From Oscillospiraceae bacterium (GTDB taxonomy: Bacteria > Bacillota > Clostridia > Oscillospirales > Ruminococcaceae): 64,000 nt of DNA. Numbering within the stretch: position 1 is the first letter of the stretch; every line of letters starts with the position of its first letter. Positions 42,733 through 51,989 of the stretch are shown here, piece by piece. The stretch covers positions 1 through 64,000 of the forward strand of contig CAADVD010000016.1 of the NCBI GenBank assembly GCA_900752435.1, given 5' to 3'. Position numbers and translations under genes: made by a program. The notes under the pieces were generated by a model. That model saw only the letters and a program-made list of their open reading frames with translations, was not told the origin of the DNA and ran no database searches.

Positions 42733-43317
42733 TCATCGCAGCGACGTGGAACGAAGCGCTTCCCATTCCGTTTTCAGCAAAGAATAATACAGCCGGTCAA
42801 TGTAAACATCTTGTTCCCGATCGTAGAAAAAGTCCCGCAAAGCGCCCTCATACACAAACCCGCATTTTTCAATGACGCGTCTGGAAGCGGGATTGGTCGC
42901 GCGGTGGCAGATTTGAATTTTGTGAAAACCAATTTGCTCAAACCCAAAAGCAAGAACAGCCTTTGTCGCTTCTGTAGCCAAGCCTTGCTTCTGAAACGCC
43001 CGTCCAATGCAATATTCGATTTCGCCGAAGTGGTTGTTGCTATCCACGAAGAAAAACGCGATTTGTCCGATGCAAATACCCGTTTCCCGCAAAATGACCG
43101 CCCAGCGATAGGTATCGGATTTCTGATAGGATGCGATATAGCGGTTCAGCAGCCCCTGCACTTCCTCATGGGTGGAATAGACTGGTTCGGCATACATATG
43201 CTGAACCAGCGGATCACTGACCCAATGCGCAAGCATATCCGCTTCATCCGTATCGCAAAATGGACGCAGACACAGTCGTTCTGTTTCTATTACCTGTGTA
43301 CCACAATGATGCAACAT
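42733..43317 (-). CDS. GNAT acetyltransferase, RimJ/RimL type
   Basis: A 194-residue GNAT enzyme: ETERLCLRPFCDTDEADML, the acetyl-CoA loop RAFQKQGLATEATKAVLAFG, and NPASRRVIEKCGFVYEGALR. It acetylates an amine, often a ribosomal-protein N-terminus or a small molecule. The start has AGGGG 7 bases upstream; promoter TTGACA-17-TAAACT at 43363-43391. Confidence 0.9.
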   Translation of the reverse strand: MLHHCGTQVIETERLCLRPFCDTDEADMLAHWVSDPLVQHMYAEPVYSTHEEVQGLLNRYIASYQKSDTYRWAVILRETGICIGQIAFFFVDSNNHFGEIEYCIGRAFQKQGLATEATKAVLAFGFEQIGFHKIQICHRATNPASRRVIEKCGFVYEGALRDFFYDREQDVYIDRLYYSLLKTEWEALRSTSLR

Positions 43318-43362
43318 GTAAAAGCCCCTTTTCAAAGTATTAGTTAGCTATAGCTTACTCAT

Positions 43363-43391
43363 AGTTTACTACTGCTAACTCCGCTTGTCAA
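43363..43391 (-). promoter_or_regulatory. Promoter of the GNAT gene
   Basis: Minus strand: TTGACA (43386-43391), 17-base spacer, TAAACT (43363-43368). TTAGC/GCTAA words around it could be operator half-sites. Confidence 0.65.
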
Positions 43392-43541
43392 GCTTTTTTG
43401 CACACGTTATTCCAGCTTATAGCAAATCGATTGCAATCTCGCCCAAAGTTCCGCTCAAATTTACAGCTCATCCATTGATTTTTTAGGAAAGTCTGGTAAA
43501 CTATAGAGTAGAACATTACAATCACTTTAGGAGGCGTTTTT

Positions 43542-45080
43542 TTGCAGACCAGCCAAAAGAAAATGGGTGTCATCCTGTCGTATGCTTCCATTGCCATCGG
43601 CGCGCTGATTACCCTGTTTACCAATCCGCTCATCAACAACCTGATGGGCAAAACCGAGCTGGGCATCAGTAGTGTCATCATTTCGGTGACCGATACGCTC
43701 ACCCTGCTGCAAATGGGCATGGGCACAGCCTACATTCGGTTCTACTCCCGCAAAAAAGCCTACGGCGACAAAAAAGGAATCGCTCAGCTCAACGGCATGT
43801 TCCTAAAAATTTATGCGGTTATGTCGATCATTTCCTTAATTTTGGGCGCTATACTCGTGTGCAACGTACAAGCTTTTTTCAACGATCCCCTAACCCCGGA
43901 TCAATTGAACCGCGCGCGCATCGCTTTTGTAATCCTGACGATAAACACGGCAATTTACTTCCCCAGCACCGTGTTTGACTCCTACATCAACGTCAACGAA
44001 CGCTTTATTTTTGCCAAAACCATCTTCATCTTGAAGCAGTTCATCAATCCCTTGGTGATGATCCCCCTGATTGCGATGGGCTGGGGCAGTGTTGGCGCGG
44101 CAGTCGGCACCACAGCCGCGGCAGTCATCTGTACCATTTTAAACATCCGCTTTTGCGTGCGGCATCTGCATTTTCATGTGCGGTTTGACCCCATCGACCG
44201 CGAATTCTTTGGGGAGATTGTGCGCTTTACCAGCTTTGTGTTCATCACCGTGCTGGTGGATAAAATCAACTGGTCGCTCGACCCCATTCTGCTCGGCAAG
44301 TTCACTGCCGTGGAGCAGGCCGGCATCTACAACAACGCGGACAAGCTGGGGCAATACTTCAACACCCTTGCTGTAACCGTTTCGGCCGTGTTTGCGCCGA
44401 GCATCCACCGCATGGTCGCCAATCATCAAAGCGACAAAGCCCTCACCGCGCTATTCATCCGAGTCGGACGGCTGTCGTTCATCATGCTGTCTCTTGTGTT
44501 TACCGGATTTTATTTCTTCGGCAAAATCTTCATTTACTATTGGGCAGGCGCGGAACTGCGCGATTCCATCGACGTCATTTACACAACGGTGCTGATTCTG
44601 TTCGCCGCCAAGCTGACTCCGGCCATCCAAAGTCTGGGCTTGCAGGTTCAGCAGGCCAAAAACATGCACAAAGTACCGGCCTTTATTTACTTGGGAACGT
44701 CCATTCTCAACATCATCTTCACCGTTCCACTGTGTCAGAAGTTCGGTGCCATCGGTGCGGCCACCGGTACCCTATTGTCTACCCTGATCGGCAATCTCTT
44801 GATTCTAAACATCTACTACCAGCGCGCCATCGGCCTGAATGTTCTCCGGTTCTGGAACCGCATGCTGCGGCTGATTCCGGCGATGATTCCCGCAATTCTC
44901 TGTGGCTTGGTCATGCGGCATTTCTTTGATTTAAACAGCCTGCCGGTTGCGGTTGTCTGCGGCATCGTATTCTGCGCCGTTTATGCCCTTGGCATGTGGG
45001 CCTTGGGCTTTAACAACTATGAAATGAATATGATCCGAAAATCGCTGAACCGATTTTTACCAAGCAGAAAGCGCAGTTAG
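43542..45080 (+). CDS. Oligosaccharide flippase (Wzx-like)
   Basis: A 512-residue protein with about twelve to fourteen membrane helices, opening MGVILSYASIAIGALITLFT with NPLINNLMGKTELGISSVI. It belongs to the polysaccharide-exporter (RfbX/Wzx) family and probably flips an undecaprenyl-linked glycan. The TTG start at 43542 follows AGGAGG. No glycosyltransferase genes are adjacent. Confidence 0.87.
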   Translation: MQTSQKKMGVILSYASIAIGALITLFTNPLINNLMGKTELGISSVIISVTDTLTLLQMGMGTAYIRFYSRKKAYGDKKGIAQLNGMFLKIYAVMSIISLILGAILVCNVQAFFNDPLTPDQLNRARIAFVILTINTAIYFPSTVFDSYINVNERFIFAKTIFILKQFINPLVMIPLIAMGWGSVGAAVGTTAAAVICTILNIRFCVRHLHFHVRFDPIDREFFGEIVRFTSFVFITVLVDKINWSLDPILLGKFTAVEQAGIYNNADKLGQYFNTLAVTVSAVFAPSIHRMVANHQSDKALTALFIRVGRLSFIMLSLVFTGFYFFGKIFIYYWAGAELRDSIDVIYTTVLILFAAKLTPAIQSLGLQVQQAKNMHKVPAFIYLGTSILNIIFTVPLCQKFGAIGAATGTLLSTLIGNLLILNIYYQRAIGLNVLRFWNRMLRLIPAMIPAILCGLVMRHFFDLNSLPVAVVCGIVFCAVYALGMWALGFNNYEMNMIRKSLNRFLPSRKRS

Positions 45081-45133
45081 ACAAAGTGATATTTCTACTT
45101 TAAATTCCGCTTATTTCATATATAGATACAAAA

Positions 45134-45175
45134 CGCCCTTTGTCCAATAAGTTTGGACAAAGGGCGGCTCATTTT
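45134..45175 (+). terminator. Terminator of the flippase gene
   Basis: Stem CGCCCTTTGTCCAA/TTGGACAAAGGGCG followed by a T-containing tail. Confidence 0.75.
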
Positions 45176-45225
45176 AAATGGCTATCCTCACTTCCCTGCT
45201 TTGTAAACATTTTCTGAACGATTCC

Positions 45226-45255
45226 AAAAAGTTGCACATTAACGTGCAACTTTTT
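45226..45255. terminator. Bidirectional terminator
   Basis: A perfect 12-bp stem AAAAAGTTGCAC/GTGCAACTTTTT; it can serve the aminotransferase gene on the minus strand. Confidence 0.8.
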
Positions 45256-45373
45256 GCTCTTTTTGCGAGGATAGTGAAAGGAACTTTTTCATCAAACAAA
45301 AAGCGTGCAAAATTCGGCCAACCTTGCGGTGCCAAACTCTGCACACTCTTTTCAATCAATCAAATCGATCACT

Positions 45374-46657
45374 TTATTCTGCCAGCAATTTTTCCACGGT
45401 AGCCAATTTCACACACATGCAGAACAGTTCCATCGCACGGAACAGTTCTTCCACGGACGGGAAGGTAGGCGCAATGCGGATGTTCCGGTCACGCGGATCT
45501 TTGCCGTATGGGAAAGTCGCGCCGGCCGGAGTCATGGTCACGCCAGCTTCTTTGCAAAGAGAAACCACGCGTTTGGCACAGCCGTCCATGGTATCCAGCG
45601 AAACGAAATAACCGCCGTGCGGACGATGCCATTCTGCGATTTCAAGCGGTGCAATCTCTTTGTTGAGCGCATCCAGCACCACGTTAAAACGTGGTTCCAG
45701 AATCGCACGGTGCAATTGCATATGACGATTGATGCCGTCCAAATCGCCGAAGAAGCGGACATGGCGCATTTGTTTGAGCTTATCGTAACCGATGGTCTGT
45801 ACGCTCATCAGCTTTTTGATGTACGCGACATTTTCTTTGCTGGCCGCAAAGGTCGCCACACCACCGCCTGGGAACGTAATTTTCGAGGTGGAGGTGAACA
45901 TGAAGACACGTTCTTCCGTTCCAGCCTTTTTGGCTTCCTCCAGCAGGTTCAGCAGTTTATCCGGTGTATCCGTCAGATGGTGAATGCAGTACGCGTTGTC
46001 CCAGAAAATTTTAAAGTCTTTCGCGGCGGGTTTCATCGTCGCAAAACGGCGAACCACTTCATCGGAATACGTGATGCCCTGCGGATTGGAGTACATCGGC
46101 ACGCACCAAATGCCCTTTACGGTTTCATCTTCCGAAGCATATTTTTCCACCAAGTCCATATCCGGACCTTCCGGCGTCATGGGAATGTTGATCATCTCAA
46201 TTCCCATCTGTTCCGTAATCGCAAAGTGACGGTCATAACCCGGTACCGGACAGAGCCATTTGATTTTTTCGTAATCCTTCCACGGTTTTTCAGAATCGGC
46301 AAAGCCAAACAGCATGCCGCGAACAATATTGTCGTACATCATATTCAAGCTGGAGTTACCGCCAATAATGACCTCATCCGGCGCAACGCCGAGCACTTCG
46401 CCAAACAGCTTGCGGGCTTCGGGAATCCCATCGAGCACGCCGTAGTTGCGCGCATCCGTACCGGATTCATCAATCAAGATGGCGTCCTTGGTGAGAATAT
46501 CCAACATGGACATCGTTAAGTCCAGCTGTTCCGTTCCCGGTTTTCCACGGGACATGTCAAGTTTCAAACCAAGATCCTTGGCCACATCGTAGTCCTTCTG
46601 CAAGCGTGCTTTTTCCGCCAGCAGTTCTTCTTTTGTCAGTTCTTTATACGGTTTCAT
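45374..46657 (-). CDS. Class I aminotransferase (AspB-like, subclass Ic)
   Basis: A 427-residue PLP enzyme beginning KPYKELTKEELLAEKARLQK. The PLP lysine lies in the STSKITFPGGG motif, with DNAYCIHHL and YSNPQG for the Asp and Tyr/Asn contacts. It resembles the aspartate aminotransferases of the MocR-related Asp_aminotransf group. The start at 46657 has AGGAGG. Promoter TTGCAA-17-TACAAT at 46775-46803, with a 110-base leader that contains a small ACGCA/TGCGT hairpin. Confidence 0.9.
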   Translation of the reverse strand: MKPYKELTKEELLAEKARLQKDYDVAKDLGLKLDMSRGKPGTEQLDLTMSMLDILTKDAILIDESGTDARNYGVLDGIPEARKLFGEVLGVAPDEVIIGGNSSLNMMYDNIVRGMLFGFADSEKPWKDYEKIKWLCPVPGYDRHFAITEQMGIEMINIPMTPEGPDMDLVEKYASEDETVKGIWCVPMYSNPQGITYSDEVVRRFATMKPAAKDFKIFWDNAYCIHHLTDTPDKLLNLLEEAKKAGTEERVFMFTSTSKITFPGGGVATFAASKENVAYIKKLMSVQTIGYDKLKQMRHVRFFGDLDGINRHMQLHRAILEPRFNVVLDALNKEIAPLEIAEWHRPHGGYFVSLDTMDGCAKRVVSLCKEAGVTMTPAGATFPYGKDPRDRNIRIAPTFPSVEELFRAMELFCMCVKLATVEKLLAE

Positions 46658-46774
46658 GACTGCCTCCTGCAAAGATTAAGGAAACGCCGAACCCCCATGA
46701 CGCACCATGCGTGGTCAAATTCCTATAAGCGGCGATCCCCTATGTATTCCTAGTCTTAAAATCTCACAAGCACT

Positions 46775-46803
46775 ATTGTACTATATTCTATGCAGATTTG
46801 CAA
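46775..46803 (-). promoter_or_regulatory. Promoter of the aminotransferase gene
   Basis: Minus strand: TTGCAA (46798-46803), 17-base spacer, TACAAT (46775-46780). Confidence 0.65.
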
Positions 46804-46829
46804 GAATGTTTTTGAATTCCTGCAAAAAA

Positions 46830-47303
46830 TCAATCACAAAATTTCGACAAAGTTTCGCGCATAACTTGTTCAATACTTACATGATGCGCCAACGCGGCGC
46901 GTTTTGCGGACTCAAATTCCACAGAATGCTTCTCGATGCCGTGATAACGGCACACTTTCACTTGTACGTCTCCGTAAATCGTGTGTACGTCCACGAAAGA
47001 CCTTTGCATAATTTGTCTCTGAAACTTGCTCTTTCGGATTCCGATGGTGCTGGTGTGCTGAAAAAGAAGACGGCATAATTTCTCCTGTTCCCTTCTTTTG
47101 CAGAGTACACAAAGTTTTATTGCCGGCCGGCCTTTTTTCATATAAATCGGCTCAAACCAACAGTCGAGCGCCCCGTTTTGCATCAGCAATTCTGCGGCAA
47201 AGCTCAGCTGTTCCGGCGTTTGATCGTCGACGTTGGCCTGCAGCAGCCAAACGGTATCCGTGTAAGGCGAGGGTTTGTTTTGGCGGATGGGGGTTACTTT
47301 CAT
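46830..47303 (-). CDS. larC2: Stand-alone LarC2-like protein
   Basis: A 157-residue protein that reads like the C-terminal half of LarC, the nickel-insertion protein of nickel-pincer nucleotide synthesis: LLQANVDDQTPEQLSFAAEL, GALDCWFEPIYMKKGRPAIK, STIGIRKSKFQRQ. The N-terminal half (LarC1) is not in the window; in some bacteria larC is split. It may be a metallochaperone with another role. RBS AAAGGAGAG. A copy of its first 20 or so bases recurs at 48829-48848. Confidence 0.8.
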   Translation of the reverse strand: MKVTPIRQNKPSPYTDTVWLLQANVDDQTPEQLSFAAELLMQNGALDCWFEPIYMKKGRPAIKLCVLCKRREQEKLCRLLFQHTSTIGIRKSKFQRQIMQRSFVDVHTIYGDVQVKVCRYHGIEKHSVEFESAKRAALAHHVSIEQVMRETLSKFCD

Positions 47304-47636
47304 AATACTCTCCTTTATTTTTACTTTTCCATGTGGCAAACAAATAATACTTTTATAGTAAACGAAAATCATCCTAAAATGCCGTGTTCTGCCTCGATTT
47401 GCCGCAGTTTGCCGACTATAAATTTTGCTCTGAGATTGTTAAATTTGTCACAGAATAAGCAAAATGCGGCAAAACGGGGCAAGTTGAGGACATGAAACGT
47501 AGTAGGAACAGGGGTGTTTTACTACTCCGATTATTCTGTCATAGATTGCTGGATTTTGGGAGTAGGGAATGCAGAAGAAAAGTGAAAGGCAGCGTCCTAA
47601 AACGCTACCCTACGAATTCAATAAATCGAAATTTGT
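47304..47636. other. Gene-free region with an inverted repeat
   Basis: No gene is seen. An imperfect inverted repeat, TTTGCCGCAGTTTGC with GCAAAATGCGGCAAA, lies about 50 bases apart around 47400-47480. It could be the edge of an insertion or a regulatory fold. Confidence 0.45.
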
Positions 47637-48064
47637 CTATTTACTCCAAGTCATAATAAACTCTTTTTCATTCGTGCTATCATCAATGTTTTCAGATTGA
47701 ATCACAAACTGTTCTCTCTGATAAAAAATATTGCGCGTGTATTCTTTTGATATACACTTAAGCTCATAGTCGATTTCATTTCTTTCGCATAATTCAATAA
47801 TTGCTTTCCAATACCTCTTGACTGAATGGCTTCTCTTACAAAAATTCCCGCAATATAATTATCTGTTAATCCGATGAAGCCATTTATTTGATTGGTCCTA
47901 TCATCTTCATACACATATATTTCTGCTTGTGGCAATATATCTTTTACCATTGCATAATTATCTGTCCAGTATTCTTTTGGTATGAAGTAATGTGCTTTGA
48001 TATTCGTATCAAGCCATATCTACATAACGGCAGTTAAATCATTTTCTCTAAATATTCTTACCAC
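47637..48064 (-). pseudogene. Broken GNAT acetyltransferase
   Basis: Reading from a GTG at 48064 gives VVRIFRENDLTAVM, an in-frame TAG, then IWLDTNIKAHYFIPKEYW and on through SRGIGKQLLNYA (acetyl-CoA loop) to SVYQKNTRAIFF. There the frame shifts and the expected ending FVIQSENIDDSTNEKEFIM continues in another frame to 47637. The gene therefore has a nonsense codon and a frameshift. Base composition is AT-rich like the DHFR-like gene next to it. Confidence 0.8.
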
Positions 48065-48176
48065 AATATTATCCCCTCATTTAGAATCAAAAAGGCTGCA
48101 AACAAAGAGGCAGTTCTCTGGAAAAAGTCATAACTATTTTTTCATTTACTCCATCATTAATTCTAACCTAAAGAAT

Positions 48177-48707
48177 TTATCTTCGTGTATAAACCAAGTC
48201 TGTTATCCCATTATATGTTTGCGTTTTGAGTAACTTCAATTTTATTTCTCTTTCCACATTCTCAAAGAGCCGAATACCTGAACCTAAAAGAGTTGGAATA
48301 ACAGAAATATAGTATTGGTCGATTAAGTTATCACGCATTAGCTGTTGAACCAGATTTGCCCCGCCACAAATCCAAATGTCTTTTCCGTTCTCTGATTTTA
48401 GATTTTCCAACAGTTCAGAGGGATTTTCACTTGTAAAGCGAATTTGTTCTGAAGAATCCATCTCATTATGTGTAATCACATAAGTTGTAAAATCCCTATA
48501 TACCCATTCTTTAGGTGAAAGCTCAGTAGCGACCTGATAGTATGTGTGCCACCCCATTAAAATTGTGTCAACATCTTTTACAAATTGGGAATACACATCA
48601 ATATTTTCATTATCGTCGCTTTGTCCCTTTAGCCAGTCAATGCCACCATTGCTATCCGCAACATAACCGTCAAGGCTCATTGCAATAAATAAAACAACTT
48701 TTCTCAT
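48177..48707 (-). CDS. DHFR/RibD C-terminal-like protein (YyaP type)
   Basis: A 176-residue protein of the RibD_C/dihydrofolate-reductase-like group: VVLFIAMSLDGYVADSNGGI, DTILMGWHTYYQV, IWICGGANLVQQL and LLGSGIRLFE. Its role is not well defined. Members are common on mobile elements of Firmicutes. The AT-rich composition and flanking broken gene suggest it was acquired. RBS GAGG. Confidence 0.88.
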   Translation of the reverse strand: MRKVVLFIAMSLDGYVADSNGGIDWLKGQSDDNENIDVYSQFVKDVDTILMGWHTYYQVATELSPKEWVYRDFTTYVITHNEMDSSEQIRFTSENPSELLENLKSENGKDIWICGGANLVQQLMRDNLIDQYYISVIPTLLGSGIRLFENVEREIKLKLLKTQTYNGITDLVYTRR

Positions 48708-48785
48708 ATTTGCTTACCTCATCAAATTCCAATTTGTCACACTGATTATAGCATACAATCCCTTAATTTCATATCTCGATTTTCT

Positions 48786-48848
48786 TCAGTGCGAAAGGAA
48801 ACGCCCTGCCGAAGATGCCTTAACCCGACGGATGGGGGTTACTTTCAT
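48786..48848 (-). pseudogene. Duplicated 5' fragment of the larC2-like gene
   Basis: This 20-codon frame begins MKVTPIR and is preceded by AATAAAGGAGA, the same start and ribosome-site region as the larC2-like gene at 47303; 20 bases at the start are identical. After seven codons the similarity ends and the frame stops. The fragment and the intact gene bracket the AT-rich block with the broken acetyltransferase and the DHFR-like gene. Confidence 0.7.
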
Positions 48849-48861
48849 AAAGCGGTCTCCT

Positions 48862-49299
48862 TTATTCCTGTGTTCCGGACGGTTCCAGAAACAGAGTCTG
48901 TGATTTGAAATTGCTGTAATAACGAGCGGACTGCGCGGTAAACCGCAGCACACAGTAATCCGGATCGGTAACGCCGCCGGGATAATACATCGTATCACCC
49001 TCCTGCCAAATCATCGCTTTGCTTTCTGCATCCTCCAACACCGCCATCGTGCCAATCAGCATCACACCACGGAAAAAACGGCGGTCGCAAAAATACAGGC
49101 AGGCCTTGGGATTTTGCCGATACTGGGCAACGCGCATAGAAGAAGTATTGGTGGTGAAATAAAATGTATGCAGTCCCTCGCGCTTGCGCGGCGCCAGCAT
49201 AGCTTTGGTATTGGGAAAGCCCTGCTCGTCCACGGAGCTGATGTAAGCGGTGCTTTGCTTGTCAATGAGGTGTTCCAAGGTTTGCAGTTTGGTTGGCAT
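48862..49299 (-). CDS. Pyridoxamine 5'-phosphate oxidase-like FMN-binding protein
   Basis: A 145-residue split-barrel protein: STAYISSVDEQGFPNTKAML, FYFTTNTSSMRVAQYRQNPK and CLYFCDRRFFRGVMLIG. Such proteins bind FMN or related cofactors; the substrate is unknown. The start at 49299 has AGGAGG; promoter TTTACT-17-TATACT at 49333-49361. Confidence 0.87.
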   Translation of the reverse strand: MPTKLQTLEHLIDKQSTAYISSVDEQGFPNTKAMLAPRKREGLHTFYFTTNTSSMRVAQYRQNPKACLYFCDRRFFRGVMLIGTMAVLEDAESKAMIWQEGDTMYYPGGVTDPDYCVLRFTAQSARYYSNFKSQTLFLEPSGTQE

Positions 49300-49379
49300 A
49301 AAAATTCCTCCTGTTTGTCTGGATTTGCTTTCAGTATAGCACACCCCCGCAGGAAAGTAAATTACACACATTTTTGTGA

Positions 49380-49739
49380 CTACCCCAACAACCCCATCTG
49401 CTTGAGCAAATCCTCTTTTCCATCTTCCAGCATCAATTCGATGCCAATGTTCTGCATGATGGTGATGGCTTCCAGCATTTTCTGTCCGCGCGGCGTAATT
49501 GAATATTCCACCTTGAGCGGATAACCGTCAAAGGTGCGTTTGCTCACCATGTCAAATTCCAATAGCTCTTTGAGCTGGTCAATCAACATTTTTTGGCTGA
49601 TACCTTGAATGGAAAATTTGAGCTGGGACAGCGAAGCTGCTCCTTTTCCCAATTGCCAAAGAATAATGGGTTTCCACTTTCCGCGGGTGATGTCATGGGT
49701 CAATTCCAGCGGACAGGTGTAGGATTCACGGGTTTTCAT
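49380..49739 (-). CDS. HxlR-family transcriptional regulator
   Basis: A 119-residue winged-helix protein: CPLELTHDITRGKWKPIILW, GISQKMLIDQLKELLEFDMV and VEYSITPRGQKMLEAI, the HxlR/MarR-like pattern with one N-terminal Cys that often senses redox or electrophiles. It is just upstream of the FMN-type gene and may control it. Confidence 0.92.
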   Translation of the reverse strand: MKTRESYTCPLELTHDITRGKWKPIILWQLGKGAASLSQLKFSIQGISQKMLIDQLKELLEFDMVSKRTFDGYPLKVEYSITPRGQKMLEAITIMQNIGIELMLEDGKEDLLKQMGLLG

Positions 49740-49889
49740 CGATGGTTTTCTCCCTGTATATCGTATGGAGTATTCTTTGTTTGTATCATGGCAAATAGCG
49801 CCATAGCTATCAAACACTGCTGCAATAAACAATGAAAAGGAAAACGAGAGAACCGTTTTCCCAAAAACAGCTCTCTCGTATCATATCCT

Positions 49890-51284
49890 TTAATATTCTG
49901 CATTTCCAGTGGTTCTTGGGAATGGAAGCACATCGCGGATGTTGGATACACCGGTGATGTACATAATCAAACGCTCAAAGCCCAAACCAAATCCGGCGTG
50001 TTTCGTCCCGCCATAACGGCGCAGGTCGAGGTACCAAGCATAGTCCTCCGGATTGAGTCCAAGCTCATTCATACGAGCTTCCAGCACATCCAAACGCTCT
50101 TCACGCTGGCTTCCGCCGATGATTTCGCCGACGCCCGGCACCAACAGGTCAACCGCCGCAACGGTTTTGCCATCGTCGTTTAAGCGCATATAAAACGCTT
50201 TGATTTCTTTCGGATAGTCGGTGACAAACACCGGTTGCTTGAACACCTGCTCCGTCAAAAAGCGTTCGTGCTCCGTCTGCAAATCACAGCCCCAGTACAC
50301 CGGATAGTCGAATTGATCCTTGTGCTGTTCGAGAATTTCAATGGCTTCTGTATAGGTGACGTGCGTGAAATCGGAGTCAATCAAAGCGGTCAGGCGCTCA
50401 ATCAAAGTTTTGTCATAGAACTGGTTGAAAAAGCGCATCTCATCCGGACATTGCTCCAACACATAGGCGAGCACAAATTTAATCATATCGCGCGCCAAAT
50501 CCATATCGTCGTTTAAGTCCGCAAACGCAATTTCCGGTTCAATCATCCAGAATTCGGCGGCATGACGGGCGGTGTTGGATTTTTCAGCACGGAAGGTTGG
50601 GCCAAAGGTATAGATTTTGCCAAACGCCATGGCCATGCATTCCCCCTCCAGCTGACCGGAAACAGTCAGGCTGGTGTGCTTGCCAAAGAAGTCCTGCGTG
50701 TAGTCGATGTCGCCGTTTTCGGTACGCGGCGGATTGGCAATATCAAAGGAGGTGACATGGAACATTTCACCTGCGCCCTCGCAGTCGCTGGCGGTAATCA
50801 GCGGCGTATGGGCATAAACAAAGCCGCGTTCATTGAAGAATTTATGGATGGCATAGGCCGCCACGGAACGCACGCGGAACACGGCGCTGAATGTATTGGT
50901 ACGCGGACGCAGATGCGCGATGGAACGCAAAAACTCCAAGCTATGGCGCTTTTTCTGAAGCGGATATGTGGCCGTGGACGCTCCCTCCAGAGTGATTTCG
51001 GCAGCGTGAATTTCAAACGGCTGTTTGGCGTCCGGTGTCAAAATGAGGTCGCCGGTCACGGACAGCGCACTGCCAACACTGAATTTGCAAACCTCTTTAA
51101 AGTTTGCAAGCTTATCGGCTTCAAACACAATTTGTAAATTTTTAAAACAGCTTCCGTCGTTGATTTCAATGAATCCCAATGCCTTGGAATCGCGGATGGT
51201 CTTTACCCAGCCGCATACGGTAACCGGCTTGCCGGTGAACGCCTGTACGTCGGCATACAGCTTATTGATTTCCGTTCTTGTCAT
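49890..51284 (-). CDS. asnS: Asparaginyl-tRNA synthetase
   Basis: A 464-residue class II synthetase with an OB-fold anticodon domain (VTVCGWVKTIRDSKALGFIE), motif 2 (FRAEKSNTARHAAEFWMIEP) and motif 3 (GFGLGFERLIMYITG). Charges tRNA-Asn. RBS AAGGAGAACC at the 51284 start. No T-box was seen in the 110-base leader; promoter TTGAAC-17-TAAGAT at 51389-51417. Confidence 0.96.
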   Translation of the reverse strand: MTRTEINKLYADVQAFTGKPVTVCGWVKTIRDSKALGFIEINDGSCFKNLQIVFEADKLANFKEVCKFSVGSALSVTGDLILTPDAKQPFEIHAAEITLEGASTATYPLQKKRHSLEFLRSIAHLRPRTNTFSAVFRVRSVAAYAIHKFFNERGFVYAHTPLITASDCEGAGEMFHVTSFDIANPPRTENGDIDYTQDFFGKHTSLTVSGQLEGECMAMAFGKIYTFGPTFRAEKSNTARHAAEFWMIEPEIAFADLNDDMDLARDMIKFVLAYVLEQCPDEMRFFNQFYDKTLIERLTALIDSDFTHVTYTEAIEILEQHKDQFDYPVYWGCDLQTEHERFLTEQVFKQPVFVTDYPKEIKAFYMRLNDDGKTVAAVDLLVPGVGEIIGGSQREERLDVLEARMNELGLNPEDYAWYLDLRRYGGTKHAGFGLGFERLIMYITGVSNIRDVLPFPRTTGNAEY

Positions 51285-51388
51285 AAATGGTTCTCCTTGC
51301 CTGTTCATTTTGTCGTTGTCGTGCTGTCAGCCTGCCCCCATGCTGAGCCGCTTCCCTCTTCAATCATTTGCCTAAATGGGTTGGTTTT

Positions 51389-51417
51389 ATCTTATCACAA
51401 ATTAGTCGCTGGTTCAA
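51389..51417 (-). promoter_or_regulatory. Promoter of asnS
   Basis: Minus strand: TTGAAC (51412-51417), 17-base spacer, TAAGAT (51389-51394). Confidence 0.65.
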
Positions 51418-51607
51418 TGGGTTGCGGAACAAAATTCGGAAAAGATAATCCCAGAGCACAAGAATCGGCTTTGAGCAGAAAATTTGACAAAATAAACTCT
51501 GTATGGTACCATTTAGTCTGTTGTATTGTGCCTAAATTTCAACCTACGATTCAGGCAAAAAACAGATGGAGTTGATCACCATGAAAGGCGAAAAGGGAGA
51601 CAAAAAA

Positions 51608-51973
51608 ATGAGCATTTCTATGATTGTAGTGGTTGCGCTGTATATCCTTCTTTCGGTTGGAGGACTGGTAATTTTTAAGCTGGGCAGTGCCAAAGAATTT
51701 TCCTTTGGCTTGACAAACGGCAGCCTGCATTTACAGATGAATCTGTTGGTGATTCTGGGGCTTCTTTTATATGCCATCAGTTTTCTGCTGTACATGTTTG
51801 CCGTATCCAAATTTGACCTCAGCTACATCACCCCGATTTGCACTGGTTCTGTGTACATTTTAACGTTTATTGCGGCTAAAGTTGTTTTTGACGAACAAAT
51901 CACCTCCTACCATTATGTTGGTGCATTGCTGATTTTATGCGGTGTTTTGCTCATCAATTTCAAAAAGTCATAA
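51608..51973 (+). CDS. SMR-like four-helix membrane protein
   Basis: A 121-residue protein with four predicted helices in the EmrE/ArnE-type layout: MIVVVALYILLSVGGLVIFK, then AVSKFDLSYITPICTGSVYI and VGALLILCGVLLINF. In glycan loci such proteins can flip lipid-linked sugars. It is first of four co-directional genes with a glycosyltransferase, DUF2304 and DUF2142. RBS GGGAG. Confidence 0.82.
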   Translation: MSISMIVVVALYILLSVGGLVIFKLGSAKEFSFGLTNGSLHLQMNLLVILGLLLYAISFLLYMFAVSKFDLSYITPICTGSVYILTFIAAKVVFDEQITSYHYVGALLILCGVLLINFKKS

Positions 51974-51989
51974 GGCAGGTGAAACTCGG

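Larger units (their letters stand above)
45081..45373. other. Intergenic region with two strong hairpins
   Basis: There is no gene. It holds the flippase terminator (45134-45175) and a bidirectional terminator hairpin (45226-45255). TATCCTC at 45183-45189 is matched by GAGGATA near 45270, so the second hairpin may sit inside a larger fold. Confidence 0.6.

Noticed and set aside
45305..46519. 404-codon open frame on the plus strand opposite the aminotransferase
   Set aside because: Antisense shadow; the minus strand encodes a complete PLP enzyme with its motifs.
51285..51411. T-box leader for asnS
   Set aside because: The leader lacks the T-box core sequence and a terminator/antiterminator pair.
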